Shown here: piece after piece, positions 1-11,250 of the stretch | How positions within the stretch are numbered: the first letter of the stretch is position 1 | Layout of the letters: each line of letters begins with the position of its first letter | Assembly: GCA_011037195.1 (NCBI GenBank) | Contig: JAAEAF010005125.1 | Span: 1-64,000, forward strand | From: Triatoma infestans | Taxonomy: Eukaryota > Arthropoda > Insecta > Hemiptera > Reduviidae | Direction of reading: 5' to 3' | Length of the DNA stretch: 64,000 nucleotides | Program-made: the position numbers and the translations under genes | Notes under the pieces: model-generated | Told to the model about the DNA's origin: nothing | The model's database searches: none | Seen by the model: the letters and a program-made list of their open reading frames with translations, nothing else

Positions 1-1029
1 ATCTGGAACGCAGACAAAACTAGAATGCAGATGAACAATGTGCTTGGAGAAGTTTGGACAAAATAGGGGGAGTAAGGGTGTTAAGGTAATGGCAACTTAA
101 GAAAAGGGTGAAACCTTGTGGTGCTTCATCTATCCTACCATAGGAGGAGAAACAGCCATGTATAGAGTAGTTGAATTTTGTTTCTGGAATAAATGAGAAT
201 GACTTTATTCCTATAAATACCTTTTTTGATTTTGTAGATATTGGTAGTTGGCATGTGTTTCATGAGCATTACCTCTTTAATATATCTCCTAAATCTTAAT
301 ACAGGGCATAACTTTAAAATGTGCGTCGTTTCTCCTAACTTTGCCCTATATATTATATGCTATTGTAGATATATATATTAGTATTTTTACCAATAGAAAA
401 TAGAAAATATATAACAATTAAAAACAATGAAACTAATATGTTAGATTTTACGATGAGTATTTGAGTAGTTGGCGATGGGTTGACGATGGAAAATTTATCA
501 TTGTTACTGATTTCCTTTGACTTAATTTAATGGTACACGTATCTTTTGTATGGCCTATACACTTCTACTGTAACTTGAATTAATTATTCACAGAATATCT
601 ATTGACATTACGTGATTGCACAATTTTCCAAGCACTTCTAATATTTCTCATTTTATGTATTTAATGGTAACATTGTAGATTCTTCAATTACAGCACTGGT
701 ATTAATCATTTTCGATAATTGTTTATTATTTTAATTACTGTAAAAAATGTTCATTGTCTGTTTAAACATAATTTGAGAAATCTACTTTAATTCTGTGGAT
801 AGAATTTAATTTTAAACTAATCCATTTTTGGTTTTTTCACATTTTCAGGTCTAAGCATACAATCAAGTATAATTCAGCTAAAAAAATCTAACATGAGCTT
901 TTTCCAAAATATTTAAATTTTGGGAGGACTTTAAATTTTTCAGATTCATATACTTATAGAACCTTCCCACCGTACCTGCCCCCTAAAAAGACACTCACGT
1001 GTAACACTCATACTTGCCATCATATTTTC
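1..1029. other. Unassigned AT-rich intergenic sequence
   Basis: No open frame, RNA gene or repeat boundary could be supported on either strand. Confidence 0.5.
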
Positions 1030-1325
1030 AAAACAAAGAAAATCGTAGAAGCCGTTTTTTATTTTTTATAAAATCACAAAAAACGGAAGACAAAAAAAAT
1101 TCAGTAAAGTGGCATTTCCGGTTGATAGATTTTGCACGAAATCTTCGTGTCCGAAGCGGTGGTAGTACTTAGACAGAATACCAAGCTTTGAGTTGCTTTC
1201 GGCAGCTTTTCGGCAGCTAAAAAAAAACCCATTTTAAGTTTCAGGAACCTTATAACGTGTATTTCCTGTGAAAACTCAATTTTGAAAATCTGGCACGATC
1301 GCAATCAACAGCAGTTAGAGAAAGT
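1030..1325 (-). repeat. Family R repeat, 5' part only
   Basis: The minus strand reads the start of family R: the AGAGAAAGT-type end, a block ending GGCACGATCG in reverse, the 'TTTCCGGTTGA' block and the 'tccgaagcggtgg' block. The 3' half is missing. No coding capacity. Confidence 0.6.
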
Positions 1326-1549
1326 AAAGAATAGATTTAGATTGAGATAATGTTATTGGTTATAACAAAGTAAAAGTATTAAAAGAATTATCTTGCTTTC
1401 CATAAGCGGATGAAATAATAAGTTGAAACACTGAAATTCATTTAGGGTTGATATAAGAACAAATGCAAAAAGGTTGGTAGAAAAATTTCATTTTTTTCAG
1501 CAATACGCATACTTCTATAACATTATAACCTCCTCACAAACAATCAACC

Positions 1550-1670
1550 AGTGTCGTTTGTGACATAAACGTATAGTTTAAGTCAACTCTCTATACGAAT
1601 TGATAATCCGAAACCGGTCAGAACCAACAAAATGAAGCAAGACATGACGGATAAAATCATAGATAAATAT
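1550..1670 (+). repeat. Fragment of a hammerhead-bearing fold-back element (F2-like right arm)
   Basis: Contains 'ctctctatacgaa' and the CCGAAACCGGTCAG block of the 41.4-kb element, followed by the 'acaaaatg' and 'ggataaaat' blocks. The CUGA half of the ribozyme core is absent, so this is a decayed single arm. Confidence 0.55.
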
Positions 1671-1721
1671 AGCATTAATAAAAAAAAGTTCTCACACATT
1701 ATATATTATATTACACAAACA

Positions 1722-1835
1722 ATATTTTCTTTTTATTCCTCCGCCATGACTTCGGTTATTCAGCCATTCTACATCGCACAGCCCAGTACAAGAACTTATG
1801 TACGTTTAGTTGGATATCCAGGGGGCAAGTGAGAA
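1722..1835 (-). mobile_element. 3'-terminal scrap of a non-LTR retrotransposon (same family as 5740..6600)
   Basis: The segment with 'ttattcagccattct' and 'gcccagtaca' aligns by eye to 5715..5775, the 3' end of the RNase H-bearing element at 5.7 kb. Too short to carry a domain. Confidence 0.5.
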
Positions 1836-1885
1836 CAATTTCGGACGTGAACAACTTCACCCGCCCTTTCAAACATGTAATAAGC

Positions 1886-2215
1886 TATACTTTAGAACAT
1901 CTATCGAGTTATACTGAACCCGCATATCATATATGTCTTGAAAGCTTTCCAGATAGTATAACAGACTATGCACTATGACGATAATATGCTTTAGGAATAC
2001 TTTAGTACATATATCGAGTTATACTGAACCCGCATATCATATATGTCTTGAAAGCTTTCCAGATTGTATAACAGACTATGCACTATGACGATAATATGCT
2101 TTAGGAATACTTTAGTACATATATCGAGTTATACTGAACCCGCATATCATATATGTCTTGTTAATATTTCCAGATAGTATAACGGACTATGCACTATAAT
2201 ATTATAAGGTACCTC
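1886..2215. repeat. Tandem repeat, 110-bp unit, about three copies
   Basis: The word ATCGAGTTATACTGAACCCG starts at 1903, 2013 and 2123, an exact period of 110. Units 1 and 2 are nearly identical; unit 3 diverges near its end ('ttgttaatattt' replaces 'ttgaaagctt'). No palindrome or coding frame. A short satellite-like array of unknown function. Confidence 0.93.
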
Positions 2216-2265
2216 TATTTAGGAATGGTATGGTAGACGTGCCAGATGAGTTCAGTGATTAACTG

Positions 2266-2480
2266 AAAAAAAAAAATCTGGTGTGAAACACTCACACTAC
2301 TTTCTCTTACTGCAAAATGGCAAATTTTATTTACACTTACAATTCATATTAGTCTTCAAGACCGTCGGCATTTTTATGGAGAAAATAAAAAAACTGAAAA
2401 AAACCTATTCAATAAAGTCACACTTCTTCCGGTCAGCCGCTTTCCTTCCCACTCTACCACTTTACTAAATACGCTTTCCA
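2266..2480 (-). repeat. Family R repeat, 3' end plus diverged body
   Basis: On the minus strand it ends in the family's GTGTGA..TCACACCAGATTTTT hairpin and T-run, preceded by AGTAAGAGAAAGT. The body further in is diverged. Confidence 0.55.
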
Positions 2481-3690
2481 GTTTTTTGCATTTATTCTTG
2501 AATATGCTACTTTCTTATTGTTTGAAGGAAATTTTTTAATAATAACTATGTAAATTGCTGTATGAGAAAGTCGGGTCATTGTTTTATATGACAAGTTTTA
2601 TGAAGGTAGAACATAAGTCAGGCAGCTGTATAAATTTGGAAAAGGAATTAGGCTGCAAAGCCAAATTCATTGTGTCCTAGTGTATATATTGTTGTTTTTT
2701 GTTGTCAGAGTTTGTATATCTGTGTGTCCGTGTATGTGTGTGTTTTTAACATACAGGTGTTTTGTTCAAGTTCATTTACCATGTAAGTTTATAGGTTGAA
2801 TAAGTCGGTCCTATGTTGAAAGTGGAAATGAATGTATCGTGCGGAATGAAGTGGAAACAACATTTACGTTCCACTGACTGTCTATATAAGATGGAGTAAA
2901 TAAATATGTGAAGATATAGAAGGAGGCGTGTTACCTTGACTTCCTGTTTACATAATATCTTTCATGAAAAGGATGGAATAGTTTATCGATTACTTGACTT
3001 TTTCTTCTTCCTTTCCAACCAAATGTGATAATTTCCAAAATAAGTCCCTTTAATTATTCATTTCTTTTATATGTGCATAAGTTTTAAATTCACTAACTGC
3101 TTTTAAAAAAAGTATTATAATCACATTAATTTTTCGATTTCAAGTTTCACTTTTGATATCAGTTTTCGATATATTCCAAATAAAAACCAAACAAAAAACT
3201 CAAAAACCTAAGCTGTAAATTCATACTTTCGGTTAAAGGGTTTTATTCAAATATGAATATGATATATATATATATATATATAGATATATATATAAAACTA
3301 AATTATTTAATTCAATAGATGTGTTTTTAAAAATTTTATTTCTTTTAATTACACTCTACATAATTAATAATATTATAGATCCAACTAATAATGTTAATGT
3401 TCCTTTAACACACACTAGTTGGGAATTCTCTGTCCTTTCCCTAGGAACGTTTAATTAGAATTAAATTATTAAATTCTCTTCCCTTCTCTCATATCTGGAC
3501 TAGTTACATATACAGCAGTAAATAGGGGGTTTCTTAGTAATGCACACTTGCATTATTGCTAGGACTACAGAGGGATAACGGCAACTTACATCTAATTATG
3601 TTATGACCTATAGCTTATATATATGTTTGTGTTGTGTGTGTGTTTGTGCAGCATAATTCAAAAAAGGAGAGTCACAGAGTTCATACATGA
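2481..3690. other. Unassigned AT-rich intergenic sequence with a (TA)n tract
   Basis: A TA microsatellite lies at about 3261..3295. Nothing else is recognisable on either strand. Confidence 0.5.
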
Positions 3691-3699
3691 TATTTCGAT

Positions 3700-3880
3700 T
3701 CTACTAGGAGATCCAACTATAACGTTTTCGACAAAATCAGTGAATTGGATCAGAGATATATTCCGTTATAGCGTGCTTATTTTGTGGTCATCGTCTGGTT
3801 TCGGCGGGCGTTCGCCCATCATCAGGTTGCTTTTGTCAAACAGTGTGATAACATAGATTTGCACAGAGCAAATTTAGTTG
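3700..3880 (-). repeat. Solitary arm of a hammerhead-bearing fold-back element (F1-like)
   Basis: The 'attttgtggtcatcg' and 'gggcgttcgcccat' blocks match the left arm of the element at 10.6 kb. On the minus strand CUGAUGA, a GGGC/GCCC stem and GAAA are present, but the cleavage-site bases read AC instead of UC and stem II is lengthened, so it is probably inactive. Confidence 0.55.
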
Positions 3881-4289
3881 ATACACTAGTCTTTAAAGTT
3901 TTTTGTTAGGGCCTGACTAGGTTATGAGCGGGAGGGAGTGGTACCTGAGTGGGAAGAAACACATGTTTTGGTCTTTATAAAGGCCATATTTTATCTTTTA
4001 AAAGATGGAAACATCCAACACGTGGGAATGTGGAACTTAAACTACGTTTTTTTGAAGGAGATTTACTTAAATAATGAATTTCCCTTACTATCTTACTATT
4101 ATATTTATTTATTTATAAGAGCGCGAAATAATACTGTGTCAACCGTGGGCTACTATGGGCTACTGTCAGACAACTGGAATTACCCACATGAATTACCAGA
4201 TAGTTTTACGTTTTACTTTCCAAAATACTTAATAGGAGAAAAATTGCAAACATGTTTAATTTTTGAAAATGAGTTTCCATCGGAAAATG

Positions 4290-4560
4290 CATTCTCTGAA
4301 GTCTACAGAATAAAAAAAAGTTTTTAGCGAATAATCTGAGTGTGTGTGCGTGAAAAAAAATATCACAAAAACCGAAAGATTACAGGAAGCTCAAACTTGG
4401 AATTCCGTTTAGGTACTATCTTCGGCATGACACAGAGGTTTCGAACAATATCTTTCAACCGCAAGAAGTGCAAATTAACTGACTGTTTTCTTCTTTTTTT
4501 TTCAGTTTTTCGCGGTTTTCCTCGATATTCTTTCAATTCCGCATAATATCTACATACCTA
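4290..4560 (+). repeat. Family R repeat fragment
   Basis: Carries the 'tttttagcgaat' block, a GT-rich stretch, 'ttggaattccgtttaggta' and 'tttttcgcggttttcctc', in the same order as in full-length family R copies. Confidence 0.5.
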
Positions 4561-5739
4561 AGTAACCAATTACATTTATTTGTAATATTGTCCTGGGAAT
4601 ATTGACCTTTTGGGGAACAGAAGAGTAGAAACGTTAAGGTTTCCTCTAAAGTACTATATCAATTCTATATAATATAGTTATGCCTCCTATATAATATTAA
4701 TATATATATTACAAGCATTGCTAGAATTTAAAATTTGAATAAAATCGGTTAACCGAAAGTTTAACTTTACCAAATAGGTTTATACACACGCTAAAATAAC
4801 ATTTGAAACGCTCTAGCATTGAATTCTCAACCTTGAATAGTAAACATGCTTGTACTTCCACATTTAACCACCCCAATTGTTAATTAGCACAAATACTACT
4901 TGTTTTGTAGTTATATTGGGAATGAATGTAGGTAGTGTCCTTTCTTGCAGAATTGTATTTTATTGAGTTGCATATGTAACGGCATTTTTTTATTAAGAAT
5001 GAGAAGGGTATAGTTCACATTGGCTCCACAAATATAACTGTACATTTCATTAAAAAAAAAAAAACACAACATTTTGAGAACTTGATTCATTTAACTCGAT
5101 ATTTACTCAAGTTGCACTAAGAGAAAATAAAAGCAGTTTAGAGATGAATTGAAGAATAGTCGATTGAAGTAAAAGTACAGCAGTCCGCACAGAAAACAGG
5201 AAATAAAATTGCTTCCTGCAATATTTTTGTTGAGGGTATTGACCCTCCCAGTGGGAATAATAAACTCTTTGATGTATTTCCCAGCTGTTTCACAACTACG
5301 TATAGATATTTGTACGTATACTACGTATATAACTTCTACCTATTGTTTCAACCAAGTTCTTTTTTGATGAAATTGACCAGAATATATTCCCAAACCAAGC
5401 AATAAAGGCGTTTTCCACGCATACACATGTTTATATACATATATATAAAAAACACTCTTTTGTCCACCAAATAACAATGTGAACTACATCCGATGAGCAC
5501 ACATGTTACCTGCAGAGGAATGGGACATATAGTTATTCTCAATATGTATTCTATTCAGGTTACGCGTTTGTATTGAACCAAAATCTCTATCTATGGTCTT
5601 GCATAATTAACAAATAGGTCAAGCTTCTAATTTGTAATTTTTCTTTAAACAAAATTTTAATTGACCAATAAGATACTTTTATGAAATGTTTCCTCTTTCA
5701 TCGATCTTTTTATTTTGTTTTTCCTTATGCCATTTTGAC
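4561..5739. other. Unassigned AT-rich intergenic sequence
   Basis: Only short chance open frames; no feature could be supported. Confidence 0.5.
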
Positions 5740-6600
5740 TTAGGCTATTCAGCCATTTTATGTCCCGCGGCCCAATACAAAATTGATAAGGTAATAGGAG
5801 TTATCCTCGTCATTAAAGAGAGATCTAATGTCCGCTAATTCAGGACAAGGGTCAAGGTGATCTGCGGACATGTCATACTGATGGCATATTGGACAGTCTG
5901 GGCTCGTTGCCAATCTGACACGATGTAAATGTTTTTGGAGATAATCGTGGCCAGTCAGCAATCTGAAACAGGCCACTGACACTCTGCGGGGTTGCGTAGG
6001 TGGGATTCGTCTGTTCTGTGGGAAAACTGTGGGAAAACCTGGTCCCACTGTTTTTCTGCGGTCTGCTGCCGGTATCTCTTTTGGGTGGATCTCTGAATAG
6101 TGAGTTCTGTCAGGCGCTTGACTGTACTTAATGTAAGTGGAGTGGTCGGCTGTTCAGACCGCGCGCCCTCTTCCGCAATCCTGTTGGCCTCTTCATTACC
6201 GGGGATCCCTCAGTGTCCAGGAATCCACTGCAATACCACGTTAATTCGACGAGCTATCAATTGGTGAATCCTGACCCGGACGTACTGAACATCCTGGAAT
6301 TATGAGAGGTTGAGCTAGTGACCTGGTGATCGCTGCTTCGAGTCTACCAAGAACACAACGTGGAAATCCGATCTTACTCATATTTCATCGAGAGCAAGCA
6401 AAAATTCCCTTCACTTCGCCATCAAAATTTGTTGCGATACTCCCTACAGGACATGCGCACTGAAAATCTCTACTATATACACCTACTCTCGCGTTTGAGT
6501 TGGGCCCCAATGACGAACAACCAGTGTAAACCCTCAGCCATATCGATATGGGGTAACGCACCTCCCATGTTTCCAAAACAATGTTAGGGGAAAGACCTTC
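5740..6600 (-). pseudogene. Degraded non-LTR retrotransposon: RNase H and C-terminal zinc knuckle
   Basis: Reading the minus strand from 6600 down, broken frames give the RNase H signatures GVYS...TNFDGEV, then WIPGH with a stop at the next codon, GNEEANRIAEEG, and after a frame change FRLLTGHDYLQKHL followed by CPICH and HLDPC, the C-terminal CCHC-type knuckle. These retain RNase H, as in I-clade and related elements. Several stops and frameshifts make it non-functional. It is 5'-truncated: no reverse transcriptase lies upstream. Confidence 0.8.
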
Positions 6601-8096
6601 CCTTACTGACCGGCTGGTACAGATCCAATCGACATTCCGCCGAAAAGAGTGGTGTCTATCTTTTTATATCAACATTATAACCAGCCTGATTTATTTTGAT
6701 ACAGTTATATATTAGTTTCTGTTACTTAAGAGGCAGTGATTTTTCGAAGTCAGATTTCATCGGAAATACATGTTTTAAGGTCATGTGAGTATGATAAAAA
6801 TGTTTTTAACAAACGGTCCTGTTTGTATGTGCGTGTGTGTGTGTTTTATGACTTTAATGCATTTTTTTTTTATTTAGTTTTTGTGATTTTTCTTCATCTA
6901 TGTATATAAAATATTTATTATTTCTATTTGAAACATTTTCCCAGCAAAATTAATTGTTTGGTGGGTTCTGGGGGGACAGTAGCGTTATGCTTTCCTCAAA
7001 AATACCATTTCAGTACAATATAAGGATTTAGATTTTTTTAGGGAATATTGCACTGTGACCTGAACGATCAATAATAATTGTGCTCCCTGTAGCTTTCTCA
7101 GTACACTACCATCCTCCAAATCATTGGTTCTCTAGAAGATATAAGGCTATAATTTTGAGAAGAAAAACTGTTAAGGTGGGTTTTTCCGCGAGAATTAGAA
7201 GCATGACACCTCTTCTGCGGACGCTTTGCGTTTTAGTCACCACTTGATAGGAATCTAGTACCCGAGGGTCTGTAGAATTAAAAGAATTCATTTTGGGCAA
7301 TTGGTTTATTTGGAGGACTATAAAAAGCCACCTCATTAAAACCGTATGGATTGGAGGACAAAGTTATTAGGGCAGACTGGATTTGTTCATTGGGAGGAAA
7401 TGGTGTTTTGGATTAAGATAGCTGTGCCTCCATTAGCAGCTCTGTATTGTCAGGGTCATCGGTCCGGTAGATTGTGTAATCACTTATGTAAAAGATCAAA
7501 ATTACTCGTAAAGTAGGTATTATGAAATAAACTAATGTTTGCGTATTTCTTCTGCTGTGTACAAGAAAAAAACAGTTTATTTTTCGGGTCAGTCAGTCCA
7601 TTAGCATTTCAAAGAAGGACAGTTAATGGAAAGGTTAAGGCGATTTATTTGTAAGACGGGGAAAAAGTTCGGCAAATAAGGATGTTCAACTGGTTAATGT
7701 GAAGGGTGAAAAGGGATTCTATTTTGTTAAAAAAAGGAGATAATATAAGGAGACAAATGTGCCGCTTCTTTAGCACGTTTAGTCGCACTTTATTTTGTGC
7801 AAGAGAAGATGAAGAATAAATCTCAGATTTTCCGTTTCGTTTAAATCTAGGTATAATATATTTATTAAAAAATTATTGTCCATTTCCCCCATAAAAAGTA
7901 ATTAATAATATGAATTCTATTCACATCTCTATAAAAGGGAACAGTGAATGGACCTTGTACGCTTGCCCTATAACTATTGTACCATTGTTTACTTGACTTG
8001 TAATACAATCAACTTGATTTCCTCCTCTCTTTTCTTAACTTCTCTTTCTTTCATATTTAATTATTATAATAAAATAACGTAAAAAAAAAAACCAAG
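6601..8096. other. Unassigned intergenic sequence with minor family R-like patches
   Basis: 6750..6900 has a GT-rich patch and a 'tttttaacaaacggtc' block reminiscent of family R. The rest is unremarkable and has no gene. Confidence 0.4.
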
Positions 8097-8165
8097 TGTG
8101 TTTCATTAAAAAATAATCTAGTGTGAAACACTCATACGATTTCCTCTCACTACAGTCATTACAAT
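8097..8165 (-). repeat. Family R terminal fragment
   Basis: 'tctagtgtgaaacactc' followed by 'cctctcactac' is the reverse of the family R 3' hairpin and its neighbouring AGTAAGAG block. Only the end is kept. Confidence 0.5.
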
Positions 8166-8401
8166 TATATTATTGTCAGATTTTCTTTAAACTATTGTGC
8201 ATTTTTTCCAAGCTCTTGGATTGACGATGGCCAAAAGTTCCTCGCTGGATATGATTGAGGAGTTATTAATCGGACCACTAACTGATGAGTGTTGTCTTTC
8301 TGGTCGTAAACACCATTTGAGTATTTATTTTTGAAGGCGTCAATACATATGTTACAATAATCTCCATAATTTCCATTGATCATAAAGTTGGGGTTTCAAT
8401 C

Positions 8402-9359
8402 GGTGTTACACGGACGGTTCCAAGTGGATGGTAGGTCAGGAGCTGAGGTCTATTTGGGACCGGAGATCATCTGGCAGTATCTCTTGTACCACGGTCTGGA
8501 CCACGGTCTTCCAGACTTAGGTTTATGCTATTCTTTGTTGTGTTTTGGATGAGAGGGTACGTAACACTAACTTAAAAGGTGTTTGTATCTGCTGGACAGC
8601 CAGGCTGCGCTGAAGGCGCTGAGTTCATGTGTCTTCACTTGCAGGTTGTGTTAGAATGTTCTTCCACGAAGGCTGGACGAGATTTCTTCTCTGAAGGATG
8701 TGCTTCTAGTATAGGTGCCAGGTCACATGGAAATTTTTGGAGAATGAGTAGGTGGATAGGTTTACCAAATTAGATACCTTTCTTCCTTTCATTGGTCTCG
8801 AGCTAGCTGGTAGCGTGTCTTCTGGCAAATGTCTGTCAGGCTTCCAGTCATGGACAGCTTCACAGCTGGACAGCTCAGTTGGTTTTCGACAGTCCAAAAT
8901 GCTAATCTGGGAACCGGACAAGGTAATCATTAGTGAGACGTGGCTTTGTTTTTCACGGAGCGGCTTTAGACATCTGGTTGAACCACTTACTGTACCTTGT
9001 GGTTTAAGGAGACATCTCTACATAATGGGCACATGCCGGATCCATTTTGTAGAGTCGTGAGACACAGGAGGAAACACCCATCCATCTTATGACTGATGGC
9101 TTGGGTTGTGAGGAAATTAGGTTCAGGACCTTTGGTCGGAATAGGATGTCTGTGCAAGAGCTTAGGCTATTTCCGCTTAAGGTTATTGACTGATTTATTC
9201 GGAGTTTGATGAATCTTAGATGGATTAGATCCGGGTCTGGATTTTTGTTATAGACCCGGTTTGTTGTTGTTTTTCTTGGGGTAGCTATATGGGCCCTGTG
9301 AGGCTTTAGATAGCGTAGGGTTTCCTTCCCCACAGACAAATAGTAATAACAATATTTAA
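8402..9359 (+). mobile_element. 5'-truncated I/R1-like non-LTR retrotransposon with RNase H remnant (family D)
   Basis: Starts inside RNase H (CYTDGSK) and continues in broken frames to a C-terminal domain: GLRRHLYIMG, then FCRV with its CxxC disrupted, then EETPIHLM. The 3' tail is 'agtaataacaatattta'. The 9-bp sequence GTTTCAATC lies at both 8393..8401 and 9360..9368, a target-site duplication that fixes the boundaries. The same family recurs at 57947..58425. Many stops. Confidence 0.82.
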
Positions 9360-9368
9360 GTTTCAATC

Positions 9369-10282
9369 TGAAGAATTTTGGCCAAGAAGTAAAATGTTTG
9401 GACTCTGTTAAAGTTTTTATGTTAGTAGTAGATGTGTTTTCGGATAGATGTCTTTTAGTTATTTGACAGTTATGAAACAAATTTTTTTTGATTTGTTGAA
9501 ACAGTTGTAAAAAAAACACTCCGAACTAAGTAAAATTTTGCTTTGTAATGTCGGCATAATTTAAAAGCAGGTTTATATATATATAAGAGTACATAAAAAA
9601 TAGTGTATATAAAAGTAAAGCGCCGAGGACATACGCTTGGGTCAGATCTCCAGCTCACTTCCCCTTCACCTGACTTTGTTCTATAACTATAACAAACTTT
9701 CTTTTTTACTTAGGTACAACTTTACTTGGTGGAATTTGTGAGGACTTTTTTTACTAGATTGACATAAAACTTTCTCTGTTTCAGGAATATAGTTCTAGAC
9801 TACAGTATTTCTTTCTTTCTACTTTTGATGAAGGATCAGTAGGTAAATAAATAATTTAATTATTTGTTGACACCGTTTTGACCTACTTCTTTGCTTTCGT
9901 CAAGACTATATTTGGGAAGGAAACAAAAAAAAGAGGAAATACACAAACTATATAGAATATATGTGTGAAACGAAATATATAGAAAGTAATAAATTATCTA
10001 ACAAAAAATTAAGTATTCTCACCTTCAAATACTATCAATTTTTTTTTAATCTGTTGTTTGAACGTGTACAATTGTATAGATATTTTGTCCTGATTAAACG
10101 GAATTTTTAAATAATTTCGATAAACCTTTTTTGGAATAATTTTCTTTTGTTAAATCAGTGGTGCCACATCTTCCATTTTCTTTTTTATTAAGCTAATGAT
10201 ATTGCAATAAATGTTATTTGGTGCTGTGTCTCTTGTCTGACCCTGTTTTGAAACTGTTTCTTTTTTTTTTTTTGGCGTATTG
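9369..10282. other. Unassigned AT-rich intergenic sequence
   Basis: No feature could be supported on either strand. Confidence 0.45.
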
Positions 10283-10525
10283 ATTGCGGTGGTCTTAGCG
10301 CTTCTAAGCATTTATTTCTTTCCAATTCCTACGCCATTCGAGCTGGAATGGTACATGCTAAACCTTTGTGGCTTTTACACATAATACCTTGCTCAGCAAT
10401 GCAGGGAGGAGCTACACGCTATCGAGGATCTACCCACACATACCCCTTTTATTATCGATCTAGTCGACGAGGAGGAGTGTGGGTTATTGTTTGTGCCATA
10501 CCTTATTTTAATATTAACTGGGGAG
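10283..10525 (-). repeat. Interspersed repeat S, copy 1
   Basis: Diverged match to 10985..11250: shared words include 'cgagctgg.atgg.acatg', 'tcgacgag', and 'ttgtttgtgccat.cctta'. It abuts a T12 tract at 10261..10274, so it may be a minus-strand retroposon with a poly(A) end. No tRNA promoter boxes and no coding frame. Confidence 0.5.
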
Positions 10526-10605
10526 GAATCAGACTTTTTTTAGATCTAGAGTTTATTAATGGTATTATAACAAATTAAATAATATTATTAACATAGATAT
10601 AAAAT

Positions 10606-10840
10606 CAGAGACATTTTCCGTGGTAGCCTGCTTCATTTTGTAGTCATCGACCGGTTTCGGGCGTTCGCCCATCTTCAGGATGCGTTTTGTAGACAGTGTG
10701 ACAACACAGACTCGCACTCTCAACACAGACTCGCACTCTCAACACAGAACGCCCGAAACCGGTCGATGACCACAAAATGAAGCAGGCTACCACGGAAAAT
10801 GTCTCTGATGCTTTCCAGCTCTGCGGAACCAACCACCACA
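10606..10840 (-). mobile_element. Fold-back element F1 with 13-bp target duplication and a hammerhead ribozyme core
   Basis: Inverted arms of about 63 bp (10604..10666 and 10747..10809) enclose an 80-bp loop holding a short tandem repeat. The 13-mer ATAGATATAAAAT occurs at 10593..10605 and 10841..10853, a target-site duplication. Beyond the right arm lies a 31-bp unpaired end whose reverse (GTGGTTGG..TCCGCA) matches the unpaired end of element F2 at 41228. No protein is encoded. The long duplication points to target-primed integration; a Penelope-like origin is inferred from the ribozyme type. Confidence 0.72.
10643..10684 (-). ncRNA. Hammerhead-type self-cleaving ribozyme motif (F1)
   Basis: Minus strand in order: stem I 5' strand CAUC, core CUGAAGA, one extra U, stem II GGGC-GAAC-GCCC, core GAAA, a minimal stem III formed by A-C-C with G-G-U and no loop, cleavage-site C (10649), then stem I 3' strand GAUG. 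This is the type I hammerhead layout with the very short stem III described for Penelope-associated variants that cleave as dimers. The right arm keeps only the second half. The extra base between A9 and stem II is unlike textbook hammerheads. Confidence 0.66.
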
Positions 10841-10984
10841 ATAGATATAAAATATTAATAATATTGTAAAGGAGGCTATTTACTGTACCAATAGTGCACC
10901 AGTACTTGAAACTACACAACCTAAATAATTTAGACTAAATTTGACTTAGCGCTAACAGGATGGAAATACATTTTTTCTTATTTG

Positions 10985-11250
10985 GGGGGGGGAGAGCATC
11001 GACTGCCTTGGCCATTAGCGCCCCTTGAACATTATTTCTCCCTCTCTATCTGTGGCCATACGAGCTGGGATGGCACATGTTAATCTTATTTGGCATCCAC
11101 CACTGTGGTACTGTACTTTGCACAGCAAGGTAGGATGAGCACTAGATTAAGGCAATTCTTTCCACATATCCCCTCTTAATCCATCAAACTAATCGACGAG
11201 AGGGAATGTGGAATCTTGTTTGTGCCATCCCTTATCCTACTAAATCCGTA
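10985..11250 (-). repeat. Interspersed repeat S, copy 2
   Basis: Direct-orientation partner of 10283..10525, moderately diverged and flanked on the left by a G9 run. Function unknown. Confidence 0.5.

Noticed and set aside
1886..2215. CRISPR-like array
   Set aside because: The whole 110-bp unit repeats with no unique spacers, in a eukaryotic setting.
3938..4327. 129-residue open frame as a gene
   Set aside because: Low-information, AT-driven composition, no family resemblance, overlaps a family R fragment, no splice or start context.
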